Assembly: GCA_051000395.1 (NCBI GenBank)
Contig: JBPCOI010000066.1
Coordinates: 1 to 9,685 of the forward strand
Direction of reading: 5' to 3'
Source: JBPCOI01 sp051000395
GTDB lineage: Bacteria; Actinomycetota; Actinomycetes; Mycobacteriales; Jatrophihabitantaceae
Length of the DNA stretch: 9,685 nucleotides
Positions 1 to 6,137 of this stretch are shown one piece after another. Within the stretch, counting starts at the first letter, position 1. Every line of letters starts with the position of its first letter. Made by a program: the position numbers and the translations under genes. The notes beneath the pieces were generated by a model. The model was not told the DNA's origin, made no database searches, and was given only the letters and a program-made list of their open reading frames with translations.

Positions 1-543
1 GTGAGGCGGAGGGGCTGCAACCGGAAGGGGTTCGGGGGGGGGGGGGCGAGAGGGGGGGCCCCGCCCCCCCCGCGGGTGGCGGCGCCACCCCGCGACGACC
101 AGTGCCGCGACGACGGCCAGGTTCACGCCGATGCCCAGCGTCCACGTCGGCCAGGGCACCGATGGGTGGACTCGGGCGTTCGGTGCCAGGAAGTACAGCA
201 ATCCGGCGAGCCCGATCGTCATGCCCAGCGCGGCGGTCCACTCGCGCCGGTGCAACCGGCGGTGAAACACGATGCCGCCGAGGAACAGCGTGACGGGCAG
301 CTCGAAGACGAGGATCGGCTCGACGACGCTCAACGCGCCGTTGGCCAGCGCGGCGGCCTGAAGCAGGAAGCCGGCGATCACGCCACAGATGCCGCCGAAC
401 CAGATGGGGTCGTGCAGCAGGTCGAGGATCAGCTTCGCGCTCAGGTTGTCCTCGTCGGGCTGGTCCTGATTCGCCTTGCGTTGAAGCACGGAGGAGATCG
501 CGTTGGCGACGGCGGCCAGGGCCGCGAACAGATAGCTGAGCAT
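1..543 (-). CDS. NIPA/EamA-like DMT family membrane transporter, 3'-truncated by the window edge
   Basis: Open from ATG at 543 to the window edge (181 codons). The start has a GGTGGAG ribosome site about 5 bases upstream. Visible features are a hydrophobic first helix (residues about 2-20) ending in SSVLQRKA, a second helix (about 48-68, GFLLQAAALANG), and a third (about 72-93, VVEPILVFELPVTLF). Further helices lie at about 104-119 and 135-150. The SxxLQRK and LQAAALxxGxLxxVEP patterns resemble the NIPA-like/EamA drug-metabolite transporter group, which are inner-membrane permeases. The substrate cannot be told. From about residue 150 (below position 95) the translation turns into Pro/Arg/Gly low-complexity sequence where a helix would be expected, so the real 3' part is missing or corrupted. 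Family call is by recognition, not search. Confidence 0.62.
   Translation of the reverse strand, partial: MLSYLFAALAAVANAISSVLQRKANQDQPDEDNLSAKLILDLLHDPIWFGGICGVIAGFLLQAAALANGALSVVEPILVFELPVTLFLGGIVFHRRLHRREWTAALGMTIGLAGLLYFLAPNARVHPSVPWPTWTLGIGVNLAVVAALVVAGWRRHPRGGRGPPSRPPPPEPLPVAAPPPH
31..95. other. Homopolymer-rich contig edge (13-G, 7-G and 8-C runs), probable artefact
   Basis: Thirteen consecutive G occur at 34-46, seven at 52-58, and eight C at 64-71. The G and C runs can fold on each other. The transporter reading frame loses its hydrophobic pattern exactly here. Long G runs at a sequence end are typical of two-colour sequencing or of unresolved low-complexity extension, so I treat this as unreliable sequence rather than biology. 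Confidence 0.6.
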
Positions 544-767
544 GCTAGCTCCACCTCGCTCCGAGGCGCACCGACCACAGCGCGACCGACAAGCGGCCGA
601 GCACCCCCGCCGGGTCGCGCCGCCACCTCGGGTTGCCCTGCACCTACCCGCCCCGGCCGCGTCGGCAAACGCCCACCGCGGGCGATCTTCATGGCGTCTG
701 GAACCTGGACGTGCCCCAAGCCATGAACATCCAGACCCGGAGGGGCGCCGGGTGGTAGGACCGAGAC
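544..767. other. Divergent intergenic region without a recognisable gene
   Basis: These 224 bases separate the minus-strand transporter from the plus-strand gene at 768. Ribosome sites for both are present at the two ends (GGTGGAG on the minus strand, AGGA at 757-760 on the plus strand). I see no convincing -35/-10 pair. A 7-bp inverted repeat (696-702 and 730-736, GTCTGGA/TCCAGAC) with a 27-base loop is the only symmetry found and could be chance. Confidence 0.4.
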
Positions 768-1166
768 ATGACGCGATCCAGCGGTGCGGAGTTCGCTTTC
801 CGTTTCGACTCTGCGTACCGGGTGCTGGCTCGCCTGTTCATGATCACTGAGAGGTCGGCGTACGTACGGGTCGGCGACGGCACATTCACCGCCCGGTTCG
901 GACCATGGCGTGTGCACACGCCGGTGAGCAATATCGACACGGCGTCGGTGACCGGCCCGTACCGGATGCTGAAGACAGCTGGCCCCGCTCGGCTGTCCGT
1001 CGCCGACCGCGGCCTCACCTTCGCCAGCAACGCCTCGAGTGGGGTGTGCCTGCAGTTCATCGAGCCGGTCCGCGGGCTGGACCCCTTCGGTCTGGTCCGG
1101 CATCCCAATCTCACCGTCACGGTTGCCGACGTCACGGGGTTGACCAGGCTGCTGAACGGTCGCTGA
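768..1166 (+). CDS. Conserved actinobacterial protein of unknown function (132 aa)
   Basis: ATG start with an AGGA ribosome site 7 bases upstream. The 132-aa product has no signal peptide or membrane helix and is probably cytoplasmic. It shows alternating beta-type segments with motifs RFGPWRVHTPVSNI (about 43-56), VTGPYR (about 61-66), LSVADRGLTF (about 76-85) and RGLDPFGLVRHPNLTVTVAD (about 102-121). I recognise this pattern as a protein widespread in actinobacteria (a small, probably all-beta fold), but no function is known to me. It is convergent with the DUF1990 gene across a hairpin, so it is transcribed alone. Coding character is strong: third positions are GC-rich and the motifs are conserved-looking. 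Confidence 0.75.
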   Translation: MTRSSGAEFAFRFDSAYRVLARLFMITERSAYVRVGDGTFTARFGPWRVHTPVSNIDTASVTGPYRMLKTAGPARLSVADRGLTFASNASSGVCLQFIEPVRGLDPFGLVRHPNLTVTVADVTGLTRLLNGR

Positions 1167-1189
1167 CTGCCGCGTGCGCGACGGCAGTC
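1165..1189. terminator. Bidirectional hairpin between convergent genes
   Basis: A perfect 8-bp stem (GACTGCCG at 1165-1172, CGGCAGTC at 1182-1189) with a 9-base loop begins inside the stop codon of the plus-strand gene and lies 16 bases beyond the end of the minus-strand DUF1990 gene. There is no U tract, as is common for actinobacterial terminators. The position between two convergent stops supports the call. Confidence 0.6.
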
Positions 1190-1205
1190 CACCCGCCCGT
1201 AAGGC

Positions 1206-1952
1206 CTATCGGCCCGGGTGGTGCACCCGGCCGGCAATCCGCTCCAGCGGATGCGCGCCGGCGTCCGAGGGTGCGATGAGCAGGCCGTCGGCTGTCCATT
1301 TCGGTGCGGGTAGCGGCCGGCCTGCTGCGGCGGCGTCGAGCAGGCCGCGCATCCGATGCTGGATGGCCAGGTAGAAGCGTTGTTGAGTGAACCGTCCGAA
1401 CAGCCTGAACCCCAGCCGGACAAGCGGGTTGGCGATCGGTGCCGGGCGCGAGTAGCCGGCAACGCGGAACACCACCTGACCCGAGATCAAGTTCTTGATC
1501 ACTTCGTAGTTGAGTCGGCCTTGTTCCAAGTGTCCCTGCAACGTCTGGTAGCTCCAGCCCCACACCTGCTCGGTGTGCCGGCCGCTGCCACGCGTCTTGT
1601 CGATGACCGAGGTGACCCGCACACCGAGATAGAACCGCAGTCCGGCGAACCGGCCCTCGAGCAGCATGTCGCGCCCGAGCAGTTCGCCGTCCGCCCGGTA
1701 GACCGCACGCAGGATTCGTGGGTCGCTGAACTCGTAGTAGCGCACCAGGGTGCAGGCGCGGGCGAAGACACTGTCCGGTAACGGTGGTCCTGGCGGCTCA
1801 CGACCGATGACGGTGTCGCCGGAGTCCACGTGCCAGTGCCCGTCGGCGCGGCCGTCCTGCGGTGCGCTGGCCGGGTCATAGTTGATCGTGCGCAGGCGCA
1901 GGTCGCTCAGCGCGGACGCGACGTCAATTGAGCCGAACAGCCGCTCGCGCAA
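1206..1952 (-). CDS. DUF1990 family protein (248 aa)
   Basis: The product carries the DUF1990 (UPF0548) signature: YYEFSDPRILRAVY (about 72-85), GRDMLLEGRFAGLRF (about 93-107), VWGWSYQTLQGHLEQG (about 130-145), a YEV strand, then FRVAGYSRP (about 162-170) and NPLVRLGFRLFGR (about 175-187). The molecular function of the family is not established; I think of it as a SRPBCC-like lipid/ligand-binding fold, which is inference. The start is TTG at 1950-1952, one base after the stop of the upstream 71-aa gene, so translation is probably coupled. A GAGGA sequence lies about 11 bases upstream, rather far. No signal peptide is visible. The last ~45 residues are less conserved-looking. It shares the TL-x-GHLE-x-G motif with the protein at 2200-2958. 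Confidence 0.8.
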   Translation of the reverse strand: MRERLFGSIDVASALSDLRLRTINYDPASAPQDGRADGHWHVDSGDTVIGREPPGPPLPDSVFARACTLVRYYEFSDPRILRAVYRADGELLGRDMLLEGRFAGLRFYLGVRVTSVIDKTRGSGRHTEQVWGWSYQTLQGHLEQGRLNYEVIKNLISGQVVFRVAGYSRPAPIANPLVRLGFRLFGRFTQQRFYLAIQHRMRGLLDAAAAGRPLPAPKWTADGLLIAPSDAGAHPLERIAGRVHHPGR

Positions 1953-1953
1953 A

Positions 1954-2169
1954 CTAGTCGAGGTCCTCGAGCGTGTCGCCGATCAGCCACAACGTCGGCG
2001 GCCAGAGCCCGACGAACAGGGCGCGCCGCTCGGCGTTGCCGCGCTCGTCCTGGTCGACGGTCTTGGCCCGCATCCACAGGCCGATGCACAGCGCGACCGC
2101 GCCCATGGACATCAGCTGCAGGTGGATCGAGCGGAGGCCGAGGCGATGCAGCGTTCGGGCCAGGTTCAT
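1954..2169 (-). CDS. Small two-helix membrane protein (71 aa)
   Basis: ATG start at 2169 preceded by an AAGGGGG ribosome site about 7 bases away. The 71-aa product has two hydrophobic stretches (about residues 18-33 and 51-64) joined by a charged loop containing VDQDERGNAERR, and ends in an acidic tail (DTLEDLD). This predicts a hairpin inner-membrane protein with both ends on the same side. I do not recognise the family. Its stop at 1954-1956 is one base from the TTG of the DUF1990 gene, so the two form a tight operon. A much longer reading frame exists upstream of this ATG, but it runs antisense through the divergent gene and is not believed. Confidence 0.7.
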   Translation of the reverse strand: MNLARTLHRLGLRSIHLQLMSMGAVALCIGLWMRAKTVDQDERGNAERRALFVGLWPPTLWLIGDTLEDLD

Positions 2170-2199
2170 GCCACGTCCCCCTTGTTGGAGTGAGTCCTC

Positions 2200-2958
2200 G
2201 TGCTCGCCCCGGTATGTCACGCTACAGACGTGACAGGTTCCAGTCGTTCGGCCCGCGCCGCGACGGTCGTCCGCTGGCCGTTGGCCATCGCAGTGGTGAG
2301 CTGGCGCTACCTGTGGCGCACCACCCCGCTGCACCGCAGCGAGGACGAAGGCGACAGCACGGACCTGCCCGCTGACTGGGACCGCGACGACGACACCGAC
2401 CTCGGTGTCCGCCGTCAAGGGATGGCCGACGGTGTCGGTCCGATGGTGCACCGCCGGTACACGGTGTGGATCATCGGCAGCACGATGAGCCCGACGACGT
2501 TGGTGGATGCGGTCGCGGCAAACCTGAACCGTGCCAGTCCGGAGATCGCGGCGTTCGTCAAGACGCTCGGACCCGACGGCCCGGTACGCGATGGCGACGA
2601 GTACGTGGTGCGTATGCCCGGACCGTGGAACGGGCCGGTCCGGGCTGTGCGACGCGATCCAACCGCGCTGCGGCTGCTGACGCTGGACGGTCACCTGGAG
2701 GCCGGCCAGATCGAGTTCCGCGCGGCCGCCGACGGCGACGCGTTGCGCTTCGATATCGAGTCCTGGACGCGGGCAGGTGACCGGCTGGCCGAGTTGCTCT
2801 ACAACCGGGTGCGGCTGGCCAAGGAGATCCAGCTGAACATGTGGACGCACTTCTGCCTGCGCGCTGCCGCTCTTGCGAACGGCCGACCCCGTGGCGGCGT
2901 CACCATCGTGACTAGATCCGTGCCCTGGCCGCCGAGCTGGTTAGACGGCAGCCAATGA
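2200..2958 (+). CDS. DUF1990-like protein with WRTTPLHR amino-terminal region (252 aa)
   Basis: The amino-terminal part has a hydrophobic stretch (about 24-37) followed by WRYLWRTTPLHR. An acidic linker follows (about 47-68, rich in Asp/Glu). The body has DGVGPMVHRRY (about 77-87), GDEYVVRMPGPWNGPVR (about 132-148), LLTLDGHLEAGQIEFR (about 159-174), then FDIESWTRAGDRLAELLY (about 184-201) and AKEIQLNMWTHF (about 207-218). The central TL-x-GHLE-x-G core matches the neighbouring DUF1990 protein, so I place it in or near that family; the biochemical role is unknown. The GTG at 2200 has a GGAG site 9 bases upstream and is used here. A second GTG at 2230 would lie at the end of a palindrome (2215-2235) and is possible. 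The gene is divergent from the small membrane protein and DUF1990 pair. Confidence 0.75.
   Translation: MLAPVCHATDVTGSSRSARAATVVRWPLAIAVVSWRYLWRTTPLHRSEDEGDSTDLPADWDRDDDTDLGVRRQGMADGVGPMVHRRYTVWIIGSTMSPTTLVDAVAANLNRASPEIAAFVKTLGPDGPVRDGDEYVVRMPGPWNGPVRAVRRDPTALRLLTLDGHLEAGQIEFRAAADGDALRFDIESWTRAGDRLAELLYNRVRLAKEIQLNMWTHFCLRAAALANGRPRGGVTIVTRSVPWPPSWLDGSQ
2215..2235. promoter_or_regulatory. Perfect 7-7-7 palindrome, candidate operator for the divergent DUF1990 genes
   Basis: TGTCACG (2215-2221) and CGTGACA (2229-2235) are exact reverse complements separated by 7 bases. The centres of the arms are 14 bp apart, a common geometry for dimeric helix-turn-helix repressors. The site is 46 bases upstream of the minus-strand start at 2169 and covers the alternative plus-strand start at 2230. 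The bound protein is unknown. Confidence 0.45.
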
Positions 2959-3032
2959 CGCGCGGGCCTCGTAGCAGAGTGCGCTGGCCTCGGACACCAC
3001 GTGGCGCGAGCCGTTCTCGCCCGGTCACGAAC

Positions 3033-3051
3033 GCCGGGACCGGCGCCCGGC
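3033..3051. terminator. Weak GC hairpin between convergent genes
   Basis: GCCGGG (3033-3038) pairs with CCCGGC (3046-3051) around a 7-base loop. An alternative 6-bp fold (3032-3037 with 3040-3045) competes. It sits in the 137-base gap between the convergent stops at 2958 and 3096, which otherwise holds nothing I recognise. No U tract. Confidence 0.3.
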
Positions 3052-3095
3052 TGATCACCGCGTCATGAGCAGTCGCGGCCAACAGAACATGGCGG

Positions 3096-4442
3096 TCATC
3101 GTTTGCCGCGGGCCTGCAGAAAGCGGGTGTTGCCCTCGGCCACGTCCACGATCGGTGCGGGGTAGTCCAGAGCGGCCCGCGCAGCGGCCGGCAGGTCCCA
3201 GGGTCGGTGCACGGCTGGTCCGTCGATGCCGCGCAGCTCCGGCACGTAGCGACGCACGTACTCCCCGTCCGGATCGTGGCGCAGCGCCTGGGTGGTGATG
3301 TTGTAGGTGCGGTTGAACCGTGAGTCGGCACCGGTGCCGGCCACCCACTGCCAGTTCATTGTGTTGTTCGCGACGTCGCCGTCCACGAGCAGGTCAGCGA
3401 AGTGCCCGGCCCCCAATCGCCAATCCAGGTAAAGCGTCTTGCTCAGGAAATGTCCGACGATCAAGCGGGCGCGGTTGTGCATCCACCCCTCCGCGGCGAG
3501 CTGGCGCATTCCCGCGTCCACCACCGGCAGCCCGGTACGGCCGCGGCGCCAGGCTCGGAACTCGGCCGGGGCGTGGCGCCAGTTGTCCCCGCGCGGGCGG
3601 TAGTCCTCTCGGGTCGAGTCGGGTCGGACAGCCAGGATCTGAGCATGGAAGTCGCGCCACGCGAGCTGCCGGACGAACGGCTCGCTCACGTTGGCGCGGG
3701 AGGCCACGTCGACCGGTGACAGGCAGCCGAAGTGCAAATACGAGGACAGGTGACTGGTCCGGTCACCGGCCAGATCGTCGTGCGAGCCGGCGTAACCGGC
3801 TGCATCGCTACGCAGCCAACGGCGCAACCGCTCCCGTGCCGCCTGCTCCCCGCCGGCAGGTAACGACGGGGATACCGGGCCGGTGCAGATGTCGGCTCTG
3901 CTGGGCAGCTGGCCGCAGGCCACTTTCGGCATGTCGATGCTGCGCGGAGCGGGCAGCGGATCGCGCCGGCGTTCGGCCGACCAGCGGCGGTAGAAGGCAG
4001 AGAACACCCGCATGTGATCGCCACCGCCGCTGGGCACGATGCGGCCGGGCGCGACGGCAAACAACGCGTCCTCATGAACCACCAACCTGCAGTCCAGGGC
4101 GGCCTGGAGAGCGCTGCGACGGCTAGCTGAGTAGCCGCTCACATCGCCGGCGATGTGCACGGCGGCCGCGTCCACCGTCCGCGCCAATTCGGCGATCTCG
4201 CTGGCCACCCGGCCGCGCCGCACCACGAGCTGCGACCCGCGTACCCGCAACGCAGCATCCAGGCACGCCAGGCTGTCGGCCAGAAACCCAGCCCGATTAG
4301 GAGAGTTGAAGCCCGAGCGCAGGATCGCCTCATCCAGACAGAACACCGGCAGCACAGCCTCATGCTCGTGGACGGCTCTCCACAGCGTCGGATTGTCATG
4401 CACCCGCAAGTCACGGGTGAACACCACGATGCCGACGTCCAT
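3096..4442 (-). CDS. phr: Class I deoxyribodipyrimidine photolyase (cryptochrome/photolyase family)
   Basis: The 448-aa product is the usual length. It should repair UV-induced cyclobutane pyrimidine dimers using light and a reduced flavin, in the cytoplasm on DNA. The antenna-domain start (GIVVFTRDLRVHDNP, residues 4-18) supports ATG at 4442. The flavin-binding domain has RTSHLSSYLHFGCLSP (228-243), LAWRDFHAQIL (260-270), GLPVVDAGMRQL (304-315), GWMHNRARLIVGHFLSK (319-335) and DGDVANNTMNWQWVAGTG (354-371). Aligned by eye with the E. coli enzyme, the electron-transfer tryptophans are W288, W341 and W364, and the flavin-contacting Asn is N360. The E. coli active-site Glu274 position appears to be Gln259 and Met345 to be Leu327. 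It lies 53 bases after the CDF exporter on the same strand with no clear terminator, so co-transcription is possible. Substrate (CPD rather than 6-4) is inferred. Confidence 0.92.
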   Translation of the reverse strand: MDVGIVVFTRDLRVHDNPTLWRAVHEHEAVLPVFCLDEAILRSGFNSPNRAGFLADSLACLDAALRVRGSQLVVRRGRVASEIAELARTVDAAAVHIAGDVSGYSASRRSALQAALDCRLVVHEDALFAVAPGRIVPSGGGDHMRVFSAFYRRWSAERRRDPLPAPRSIDMPKVACGQLPSRADICTGPVSPSLPAGGEQAARERLRRWLRSDAAGYAGSHDDLAGDRTSHLSSYLHFGCLSPVDVASRANVSEPFVRQLAWRDFHAQILAVRPDSTREDYRPRGDNWRHAPAEFRAWRRGRTGLPVVDAGMRQLAAEGWMHNRARLIVGHFLSKTLYLDWRLGAGHFADLLVDGDVANNTMNWQWVAGTGADSRFNRTYNITTQALRHDPDGEYVRRYVPELRGIDGPAVHRPWDLPAAARAALDYPAPIVDVAEGNTRFLQARGKR

Positions 4443-4495
4443 CGCCCCTATTCTGCTCCCGCGGCCGCCGACGAAAGGGTCAGCGCACAAGGTCG

Positions 4496-5572
4496 CTAGT
4501 GGTGTGCGCCCGCGGGGCTGGCGTGGATGGTGGCGGCGGTGAGCCGTCGGACCTGGTCGAGGAGGTGCTCCTCGGCGTGGTGGGCGAGGTCGTGGGCCTC
4601 GACGACGGTGAGGGTGGCTGGGACGGTGACGTCGACTTCGGCTCGTAGGGTGTGGCCAATCCAGCGGATGCGTATGTCGCGGACCTCGCCGACGCCCTCG
4701 ACGCTGGTGACCGCGGCGGTGGCCTGCTCGACAAGCGCGGGGTCGACGGCGTCCATCAGGCGGGCACCGACCTGACGGATCGCTGATCGCAGGACACCGA
4801 GGATCGCGATCGTGATGACGAGACCGATGATCGGGTCGGCCCGTCGCCAGCCCAGCGCGACGCCGGCCGCTCCGAACAGCACGGCGAGACTCGTGAATCC
4901 GTCGGTGCGGGCGTGCAGCCCATCGGCGACCAGGGCTGCGGAGCCGATCTGGCGTCCGACGCGAATCCGGTATCGGGCGACGATCTCGTTGCCGATGAAA
5001 CCGACCAGGGCAGCGGCTGCCACGAACCACAGATGGGTGACGGCTCGGGGGTGGATGAGTCTGTCGATCGCTTCGTAGGCGGCCAGGGCTGAAGAGAGGG
5101 TGATCATGGCGATCACGAACAAGCCGCCGAGGTCTTCGGCTCGCCCGTAGCCGTATGTGTAGCGCTTCGTAGGAGGTCGGCGGGCAAGGGTGAACGCGAC
5201 GAGCAGCGGAACGGCAGTGAGAGCGTCAGCGAGGTTGTGCAGGGTGTCACCGAGCAGCGCCACCGATCCGGACAGCACGACGACGAAGGCCTGAATCGCG
5301 GCGGTCAATCCCAGGCCGGCGAGACTGATGAACAGTGCGCGCCGCCCGGCCGCGTCGGCTTCCAGCGCGTCGTCGATCTGATCGGCGGAGTCGTGGGAAT
5401 GTCCGCCGATCACCCCCGCCAGAGCGTGTCGAGCGCGCGCCCAGGCGGATGTGCCGTGATCGTGCCCATGACCATCATGAGGGTGGGCGTGGTCTGCTTG
5501 CCGGTCGTGGCTATGTTCGCTGTCGGGCTCGTGGGCGTGCCCGTTGTGGCCGCGCTGCAGGGGGTGGCTCAT
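4496..5572 (-). CDS. Cation diffusion facilitator (CDF) metal exporter with His-rich amino terminus
   Basis: The 358-aa product exports divalent metal ions in exchange for protons across the cytoplasmic membrane. The first 62 residues are cytosolic and rich in HxH pairs, a likely metal-collecting tail. Six helices follow (roughly 79-100, 104-125, 148-168, 178-198, 210-240 and 247-265). The paired transport-site motifs are HNLAD (H112-D116, second helix) and HARTD (H220-D224, fifth helix), the HD/HD arrangement usual for zinc-type CDF proteins. KRYTYGYGRAEDL (136-148) is the conserved loop. The carboxyl domain (about 275-350) has the ferredoxin-like pattern VEGVGEVRDIRIRWIGHTLRAEVDV and ends in HH. 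Start ATG at 5572 has no clear ribosome site; a 9-codon ORF overlaps it. The divergent KmtR-like repressor suggests control by nickel, cobalt or zinc; the metal is not decided by sequence. Confidence 0.9.
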   Translation of the reverse strand: MSHPLQRGHNGHAHEPDSEHSHDRQADHAHPHDGHGHDHGTSAWARARHALAGVIGGHSHDSADQIDDALEADAAGRRALFISLAGLGLTAAIQAFVVVLSGSVALLGDTLHNLADALTAVPLLVAFTLARRPPTKRYTYGYGRAEDLGGLFVIAMITLSSALAAYEAIDRLIHPRAVTHLWFVAAAALVGFIGNEIVARYRIRVGRQIGSAALVADGLHARTDGFTSLAVLFGAAGVALGWRRADPIIGLVITIAILGVLRSAIRQVGARLMDAVDPALVEQATAAVTSVEGVGEVRDIRIRWIGHTLRAEVDVTVPATLTVVEAHDLAHHAEEHLLDQVRRLTAATIHASPAGAHH

Positions 5573-5632
5573 GGCGGTGCCGTTCTCGGTGTCGACATCA
5601 ACGTCGCCCTAAGCCTATCAAGGTCTTCATAG

Positions 5633-5649
5633 ATGCGAATATCTTGCAT
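5633..5649. promoter_or_regulatory. Candidate ArsR-type operator between the repressor and the CDF exporter
   Basis: The imperfect dyad ATGC-n9-GCAT (5633-5636 and 5646-5649), with an additional matched A/T inside each arm, lies in the AT-rich centre of the 96-base divergent region. It occupies the -35/spacer zone of a possible repressor-gene promoter (-10 TAGGGT at 5657-5662), the normal place for an autoregulating ArsR/SmtB protein. A possible -10 for the exporter on the other strand is TAGGCT (complement of 5612-5617). Assigned by symmetry and context only. Confidence 0.5.
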
Positions 5650-5656
5650 TAGTGGT

Positions 5657-5662
5657 TAGGGT
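5657..5662 (+). promoter_or_regulatory. Candidate -10 element for leaderless transcription of the ArsR gene
   Basis: TAGGGT fits the actinobacterial TANNNT -10 pattern and ends 6 bases before the ATG at 5669, so transcription would start at or next to the start codon. No well-spaced ribosome site is present (only a G run directly abutting ATG). No good -35 match is visible. Confidence 0.4.
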
Positions 5663-5668
5663 GGGGGC

Positions 5669-6043
5669 ATGACTGCTTCCCGTTCTCGCGCCGCCCGTCC
5701 GGTCACGCCCCCGGCACCGGAGCATCCTGATGAGCTGAACGGCGAGCAGGTCGCGGCGGCGGTGACGTCGTTCGCACTGCTGGCTGACCCGACGCGGGTG
5801 CGGATGCTGTGGGCGCTGCGCGAAGCCGAGCTGGACGTGGCCAGCCTGGCCGCGGTGGCCGGCTGCCGCCCGACGGTGGCCAGTCAGCACCTGTCCAAGC
5901 TGCGGTTCGCTGGGTTGGTCGAAGGCAACCGTGATGGGCAGCGGGTGGTGTATCGGCTGCGCGGTGGGCATGTGGGGGCGCTGCTGGCCGAGGCGTTGTT
6001 CCAGGCCGATCATCAGGTCAGCGGCGCTCCGGTGCACGACTGA
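5669..6043 (+). CDS. ArsR/SmtB family metal-sensing repressor, KmtR-like
   Basis: The 124-aa product is a winged helix-turn-helix repressor that releases its operator on binding metal. LLADPTRVRMLWAL (37-50) opens the fold, LDVASLAAVAGCRPTVASQH (55-74) is the helix-turn-helix, and GLVEGNRDGQRVVYRL (82-97) forms the wing. The carboxyl end has H101, D114, H115, H123 and D124. These spacings (+13, +14, +22, +23) equal those of the KmtR ligands H88, E101, H102, H110 and H111 of Mycobacterium tuberculosis as I remember them, with Glu to Asp and the last His to Asp. The classical SmtB/CzrA alpha-5 set is not intact: the Asp104 and His117 positions are Gly and Gln. KmtR senses nickel and cobalt and represses itself and a CDF exporter, and a CDF gene is divergent here, so the same circuit is inferred. 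Confidence 0.88.
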   Translation: MTASRSRAARPVTPPAPEHPDELNGEQVAAAVTSFALLADPTRVRMLWALREAELDVASLAAVAGCRPTVASQHLSKLRFAGLVEGNRDGQRVVYRLRGGHVGALLAEALFQADHQVSGAPVHD

Positions 6044-6096
6044 CCCGATCGCCGGCGACGTGCCTGTTGAACGGGGTCGATTCCGTTCGCTGTGAC

Positions 6097-6124
6097 CAGC
6101 GGTGTCCCGGACGGGACGGCGCTG
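6097..6124. terminator. Hairpin between convergent ArsR and zinc-ribbon genes
   Basis: CAGCG (6097-6101) pairs with CGCTG (6120-6124), followed after a 2x2 internal loop by GTCCC (6104-6108) pairing with GGGAC (6113-6117) around a 4-base loop. It lies in the 94-base gap between convergent stops at 6043 and 6138 and can serve both directions. There is no U tract. Confidence 0.5.
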
Positions 6125-6137
6125 CGGGCCGCGTTCG

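Noticed and set aside
1..726. Plus-strand 241-aa frame at the left edge
   Set aside because: Antisense to the transporter; composition is typical of a shadow frame.
691..726. 11-codon ORF (MASGTWTCPKP) before the gene at 768
   Set aside because: No ribosome site and no hairpin logic; too short to support.
696..736. Inverted repeat GTCTGGA/TCCAGAC
   Set aside because: Loop of 27 bases and only 7 bp; likely chance in GC-rich sequence.
441..1462. Minus-strand frames of 220 and 257 aa over the 768-1166 gene
   Set aside because: Antisense shadows of a well-supported gene, with Arg/Pro/Ser-rich shadow composition.
1954..2850. 298-aa minus-strand frame
   Set aside because: Only the last 71 codons look real; the rest is antisense to the DUF1990-like gene and low in family-like sequence.
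3096..5030. 644-aa reading frame extending the photolyase upstream
   Set aside because: Everything beyond ATG 4442 is Arg/Pro-rich, runs through the CDF gene in another frame, and the canonical photolyase start is at 4442.
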